A stretch of 64,000 bases of DNA, taken from assembly GCF_013340845.1 (NCBI RefSeq), contig NZ_AP020335.1:1426001-1490000 (forward strand), read 5' to 3'. Shown piece by piece: positions 60,214 through 64,000 of this stretch; positions within the stretch are counted from its first letter, which is position 1, and each line of letters begins with the position of its first letter. The stretch is from Hydrogenovibrio marinus. GTDB taxonomy: Bacteria > Pseudomonadota > Gammaproteobacteria > Thiomicrospirales > Thiomicrospiraceae. Below the pieces are notes generated by a model that had not been told where the DNA came from, searched no databases, and saw only the letters and a list, made by a program, of their open reading frames with translations. Position numbers and translations under genes: made by a program.

Positions 60214-62466
60214 CTAACCCCAGGTATCCAATACTCGTCCTAGGTCGGATAAATTGATTGGCTTGGTTAGAAAGTCATTCATTCCGACTTCAAAGACTTC
60301 TTTTTGAGCGGATTCAAAAGCATTGGCCGTCAATGCAATAATAGGAATGGTGGAAACATCACTATCCAAAGCACGAATCTCTTTGGCAGCTTCAATCCCA
60401 TCCATCTCCGGCATGTTCAAATCCATTAGCACCAAATCAAACTTCTGACCCGCTTTTAAAGCATCCACGGCTTCTAGACCATTGGCAGCAATAACGGATT
60501 GGTGCCCTAACTTTTTCAAGATCGCTTGAATCAACATTTGATTTGTCTGATTATCTTCTGCGACCAAAATCGATAGATGCTTCGATTTTTTCTGATCTTC
60601 TTGGGAGGCTTGATCCCCTAAAGCATTTTGATCAGCTGCTTCAGTATCAATCTTAAGGGGAATTTCAAACCAGAAAGTTGTTCCTTTTTCTATCTTACTG
60701 TTGACACCTATAGAACCTTCCATCAAGTCCACGATTTTCTGACAAATCAGCAAGCCCAATCCAGTTCCACCATATTTTCTGTTAATGGAACTTTCCGCCT
60801 GTACATACTCGTTAAAAAGCTTCTGCTTTTGCTCGGGCGTGATTCCGATGCCTGTATCAGTCACCTCAAAGCGCACAAACATTGGGTTGTTTCGAGTGGA
60901 CTTTGATATCTTAAGTGTAATACCACCTTTTTCAGTAAACTTTGAGGCGTTATTAATGAGATTCAGCAATATCTGGCGTAACCTAGCGGCGTCACCTTTA
61001 CGATTAATCGGTAAAGCTGGATCAATCTGTAAATCAAGATACAAACCTTTCTCTTGCACCATGTGCTGATTCATTTTGGTGACAATTTCGACTAGCTGAG
61101 TCAAATCAAATGGAATCTCTTCCAACTCAAGTTTCTGAGCTTCCATCTTACTCAAATCAAGAACGTCATTAATAAGGTTCAACAAGTGAACGCCGGAGTG
61201 GTGAATCATTTCAATTTGAGAGCGGTACTCTTCATCAAATTCGTTCATCATCAACAGTTGCGCTCCACCAATTACAGAATTCAGTGGTGTACGAATTTCA
61301 TGACTCATGATAGATAAGAAGTCCGCCTTAGCTTTCAGCGCTTGCTCTGCAACATCCTTGGCATCAATCAGCTTGGACTCGGTATCCTTTTGATGGGTGA
61401 TATCAACCAAAAAGCCTAAAATCCAAGTTTGCTGATAATCATCCACCTTAATGTTGATTGGGCCTTTACCTCTCAAGAACCATTTACAATTCTCTTCATC
61501 CCCAACCTGGCAGATTTTTTCTTCATTAATGATGATTTTGCGAGATCGACTAGTATCAACATCTTCTTCATGCTGTTGCCTGGCTTGCTGAGGGGGCAAA
61601 AACTCAAAGTCCGTTTTACCGATAATTTTGTTACGACTATAACCCAGTTCAATCTCAGCTTGATGGCTGAAGAAGCGATAACACCCATTTTCATCTTTAA
61701 CGTAGATGCTGATCGGAAGACTGTCGAGGATTTGTACGATTAATTGCTCTCTTGTCTTCAGTGTCTGTTCGATCGCTTTCTTCTCGCTAATGTTGTGCAA
61801 TGTCGCAATCAGATGGGTAAGCTCATCATCATCCTTGTCCGAGACAGCCTTTGCTGTCATCGCCAACCAAATGAACTCTCCAAAAATGTTCTTGAATCGA
61901 AACTCAATGTCAAATGCCCATGAAACCTCAAAGTGCGACTGAATCGTATCTAAAACACGTTTTTGGTCTGATGGATGGATCCGATCAATAAACTGATCAA
62001 AATCATGACCTAATGACGAGTAGTCAATAGTACAGATTTCATAAAAATTCTGTGTATAGTGGATATGCTTTGTTTTTAAATCTAGCTCTAGTCCACAAGT
62101 TTTGGAGGTATCCAACATCATTTCATGAATGGATTTATGTGAACGTTTTATATCTGACTCACGAATATTTCCGAAGAAAAATTGCACCAGCAAACCTTCT
62201 CCCATCTCCGTAACAAAAAAACGGCAAGGCTGTACATTTTCTTTTAAATGATGGGTGAACGAAGTGGGCGCAGAATGCGAGAAAGCTTGGATAATCTGAA
62301 GTTTAAGATCGACATCTTCATTCAGATCGTAATCATCCCATAAAGCATCCGCCGCTTTATTTTGCCAGGCGATAAATAAATTGATATCGTCGTCTTTTTC
62401 AACATAGGCAGCGGCGATTGGTAAATCGCTGAAGTCGATCAACATTTGATTTAAAGCATTTGCCAT
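60214..62466 (-). CDS. Hybrid sensor histidine kinase with PAS domains and receiver
   Basis: 750 residues, no TM segment: a PAS-like region (about 10-110), PAS (about 120-235), PAS (about 240-360), HisKA with SIMSHEIRTPLNSVIGGA (His389), HATPase (NASKFTEKGG, VTDTGIGI, GGTGLGLLI) and a receiver (632-750) with EDNQ, the phospho-acceptor Asp682 (LVLMDLNMPEMDG) and Lys735. Codons 317-323 (KICQVGD) coincide with a reverse-strand copy of the dispersed 19-bp element. The partner regulator is unknown. Confidence 0.93.
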   Translation of the reverse strand: MANALNQMLIDFSDLPIAAAYVEKDDDINLFIAWQNKAADALWDDYDLNEDVDLKLQIIQAFSHSAPTSFTHHLKENVQPCRFFVTEMGEGLLVQFFFGNIRESDIKRSHKSIHEMMLDTSKTCGLELDLKTKHIHYTQNFYEICTIDYSSLGHDFDQFIDRIHPSDQKRVLDTIQSHFEVSWAFDIEFRFKNIFGEFIWLAMTAKAVSDKDDDELTHLIATLHNISEKKAIEQTLKTREQLIVQILDSLPISIYVKDENGCYRFFSHQAEIELGYSRNKIIGKTDFEFLPPQQARQQHEEDVDTSRSRKIIINEEKICQVGDEENCKWFLRGKGPINIKVDDYQQTWILGFLVDITHQKDTESKLIDAKDVAEQALKAKADFLSIMSHEIRTPLNSVIGGAQLLMMNEFDEEYRSQIEMIHHSGVHLLNLINDVLDLSKMEAQKLELEEIPFDLTQLVEIVTKMNQHMVQEKGLYLDLQIDPALPINRKGDAARLRQILLNLINNASKFTEKGGITLKISKSTRNNPMFVRFEVTDTGIGITPEQKQKLFNEYVQAESSINRKYGGTGLGLLICQKIVDLMEGSIGVNSKIEKGTTFWFEIPLKIDTEAADQNALGDQASQEDQKKSKHLSILVAEDNQTNQMLIQAILKKLGHQSVIAANGLEAVDALKAGQKFDLVLMDLNMPEMDGIEAAKEIRALDSDVSTIPIIALTANAFESAQKEVFEVGMNDFLTKPINLSDLGRVLDTWG
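61500..61518 (+). repeat. Dispersed 19-bp repeat inside the hybrid-kinase coding sequence
   Basis: CCCCAACCTGGCAGATTTT (one change from the consensus), inside the second-to-third PAS region. It is the only copy found in a gene; the reading frame is intact. Confidence 0.8.
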
Positions 62467-62529
62467 GGGAATTTTTTCTTATCTTTTAGTTTATTCTAAC
62501 CGAATTGTCGACAAATATAAAAGCTTCGG

Positions 62530-63894
62530 TTAAAGCAGCTCTAACGCCTCTGATAATCGGCTCACCGGATATATTTTCATTCCAGGAACAGGTTCTTTGG
62601 GCGCATTTGCGGCGGGTACTATCGCTTTTTTGAATCCATGCTTGGCTGCCTCAAAAATACGTTCCTGTCCACTTGATACTGGGCGGATTTCTCCTGAAAG
62701 CCCCACCTCCCCAAACACCACCAAATCTTCCGGTAGTGCTTTATTGCGCAGACTCGAAACCACAGCAGACAACACAGCTAAGTCGGCACTGGTTTCATTA
62801 ACCTTTACTCCGCCAACCACATTGACATACACATCCTGATCCGATGCTTGAATCCCTGCATGCCTATGCAATACCGCTAGCAACATCGACATACGGTTAT
62901 TATCAAAACCAACCGTGACCCGTTTTGGTGAGCCATAAGGGGAATCATCGACCAATACCTGTATTTCAATGAGCAAAGGACGAGATCCTTCCCAAACAAC
63001 CATAACAACGGAACCGGGAGACACAACCTCGCCCCTCGATAAAAAGATCGCTGATGGATTCTTGATTTGCTTCATGCCTTTTTCGGTCATGGCAAACACA
63101 CCTAGCTCATTAACTGCTCCGAAACGGTTCTTAATCGCCCTTAACGTTCTGAAGCGACTGTCTGACTGTCCCTCCAAAAACAATACCGTGTCGACAATAT
63201 GTTCTAACACTCTTGGTCCAGCAACTTCACCCGACTTGGTGACATGCCCAACTAAGAAAATCATAATGTTGTTTTGCTTGGCAAAGCGTGTGAGATAAGC
63301 TGCCGTTTCTCTAACCTGAGAAACACCACCTGCGGCACTGGAAACTTCTGAATGCTGTAGAGTTTGGATCGAGTCAACAATCATCACTTTCGGCTTTTCG
63401 TTACTGGCTGCCTCAGCTATTAACTCTACATCGGTTTCTGAATAGAGTTTTAAACTCTGGTCTGGCAAGCCCATGCGCTTAGCTCGCATGGCCACTTGTT
63501 GAAGCGACTCTTCCCCCGTCACGTAGAGTACTGACATGTTTTCGCTTAGGTGACAGGACACCTGCAATAACAAAGAAGATTTACCTACGCCCGGATCTCC
63601 ACCAATCAAAACAACAGAACCGGAGACTACTCCTCCGCCCAGAACACGATCCAACTCTTCAATAGAAGAGGAAAAGCGCGGAACTTCATCCAGACTGACA
63701 TCGTTTATGACTTTGATGTCAGAACTTTGTTCCCCAGCATAACCCAACTGACGCTTACTACTTACTTTTTGTGCGCCTAGTTTTATTTCCTTAAGCGTAT
63801 TCCACTCACCACAAGCGACACACTGCCCTTGCCATTGCGAATGCTCGGCACCACACTCGGTACAGACGTAAGCTGATTTTGATTTCTTTGCCAT
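62530..63894 (-). CDS. radA: DNA repair protein RadA (Sms)
   Basis: 454 residues from the ATG at 63894. An N-terminal zinc finger CTECGAEHSQWQGQCVACGE, RecA-like core with Walker A GGDPGVGKSSLLLQ, the RadA-specific KNRFG motif, and a Lon-like C-terminal domain. It drives branch migration in recombination. A longer in-frame start at 63927 would run through a terminator stem and is not preferred. Confidence 0.96.
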   Translation of the reverse strand: MAKKSKSAYVCTECGAEHSQWQGQCVACGEWNTLKEIKLGAQKVSSKRQLGYAGEQSSDIKVINDVSLDEVPRFSSSIEELDRVLGGGVVSGSVVLIGGDPGVGKSSLLLQVSCHLSENMSVLYVTGEESLQQVAMRAKRMGLPDQSLKLYSETDVELIAEAASNEKPKVMIVDSIQTLQHSEVSSAAGGVSQVRETAAYLTRFAKQNNIMIFLVGHVTKSGEVAGPRVLEHIVDTVLFLEGQSDSRFRTLRAIKNRFGAVNELGVFAMTEKGMKQIKNPSAIFLSRGEVVSPGSVVMVVWEGSRPLLIEIQVLVDDSPYGSPKRVTVGFDNNRMSMLLAVLHRHAGIQASDQDVYVNVVGGVKVNETSADLAVLSAVVSSLRNKALPEDLVVFGEVGLSGEIRPVSSGQERIFEAAKHGFKKAIVPAANAPKEPVPGMKIYPVSRLSEALELL

Positions 63895-63916
63895 AAAACT
63901 TTCTTCTTGAAAATAA

Positions 63917-63938
63917 AAAGCCCGCATCAGCGGGCTTT
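63917..63938 (-). terminator. Terminator upstream of radA
   Basis: AAAGCCCGC and GCGGGCTTT, 9-bp stem with loop ATCA and a T-run on the minus strand, ending the transcript of the gene to the right. Confidence 0.9.
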
Positions 63939-63943
63939 ATCAT

Positions 63944-64000
63944 TTAGTGTTTAATATCTCGCCAATATTCTTTCTTCAACAGATAAGTAATGATAAAGAA
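63944..64000 (-). CDS. C-terminal end of a further leftward gene, partial
   Basis: Only 18 codons are visible before TAA at 63944-63946: FFIITYLLKKEYWRDIKH. The hydrophobic-then-basic end suggests the last TM helix and tail of a membrane protein. It is followed at once by the terminator. Family cannot be decided. Confidence 0.55.
   Translation of the reverse strand, partial: FFIITYLLKKEYWRDIKH

Noticed and set aside
1-64000. CRISPR array from the repeated 19-mer
   Set aside because: Copies are kilobases apart with no regular spacers and no cas genes.
1-64000. tRNA or rRNA genes
   Set aside because: Reading the intergenic gaps showed no cloverleaf with a TTCGA loop and CCA end, and no rRNA-like conserved blocks.

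Overview
The window is a stretch of a gammaproteobacterial chromosome with moderate GC content. Its gene families best match the sulfur-oxidising Thiomicrospira / Hydrogenovibrio / Thiomicrorhabdus group. That assignment is inferred from gene content only; there is no rRNA in the window. Coding density is high, genes lie on both strands, and most intergenic gaps hold a clear hairpin terminator.

Layout. 1-7,100: a leftward glycogen/maltodextrin operon (glk, glgC, a GH57 glucanotransferase/amylase, malQ, and a glgB cut by the window edge). 7,100-19,070: small housekeeping and hypothetical genes, including a LysR/YeiH pair, an M23 peptidase, AlkD, a cupin, a GNAT, TfoX, YaiI and MarC. 19,190-20,060: a gene graveyard with decayed rhodanese, LysE-type exporter and uracil-DNA-glycosylase remnants. 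20,140-25,940: a DUF938 methyltransferase, Dps, an orphan ParA plus a small disordered partner that looks like an alpha-McdAB carboxysome-positioning pair, a YbiT-like ABC-F protein, an FKBP isomerase and an all-alpha dUTPase. 26,104-28,176: a complete modular [FeFe]-hydrogenase with an extra NTF2/SnoaL-like C-terminal domain. 28,888-44,215: two tandem RhlE-type helicases, two GGDEF proteins, an Old Yellow Enzyme, envelope proteins, a rhodanese, a DUF4396 / AraC-with-metal-site / ADP-ribosylglycohydrolase-like cluster and a methyltransferase. 44,386-47,710: an accessory island with a divergent HTH-TM / LRAT-TM gene pair between two related terminator repeats, and an IS3-family element that has split a membrane-anchored gene. 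47,930-53,790: the pyruvate dehydrogenase operon aceE-aceF-lpd, with lipoyl domains on both E2 and E3. 54,120-64,000: rppH, a HAD phosphatase, ffh, a ypjD-like cytochrome assembly gene, a CorC/HlyC transporter, an inositol-monophosphatase-family enzyme, a hybrid histidine kinase, radA and the tail of one more gene.

The most striking pattern is not a gene. A short sequence, CCCCAACCTGGTAGATTTT, occurs at 14 loci (17 arms counting inverted partners). Nearly all are intergenic, most lie just 3' of genes beside or inside terminators, and they are strongly biased to one chromosomal orientation. Three loci are inverted pairs that could form long hairpins, one copy abuts a start codon, and one copy lies inside the hybrid-kinase coding sequence. 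It looks like an uncharacterised REP-like interspersed repeat family. The other leading candidates for new biology are the [FeFe]-hydrogenase-NTF2 fusion, the HTH-TM / LRAT-TM pair and the regulator that joins a metal-binding-like N-terminus to an AraC DNA-binding domain.
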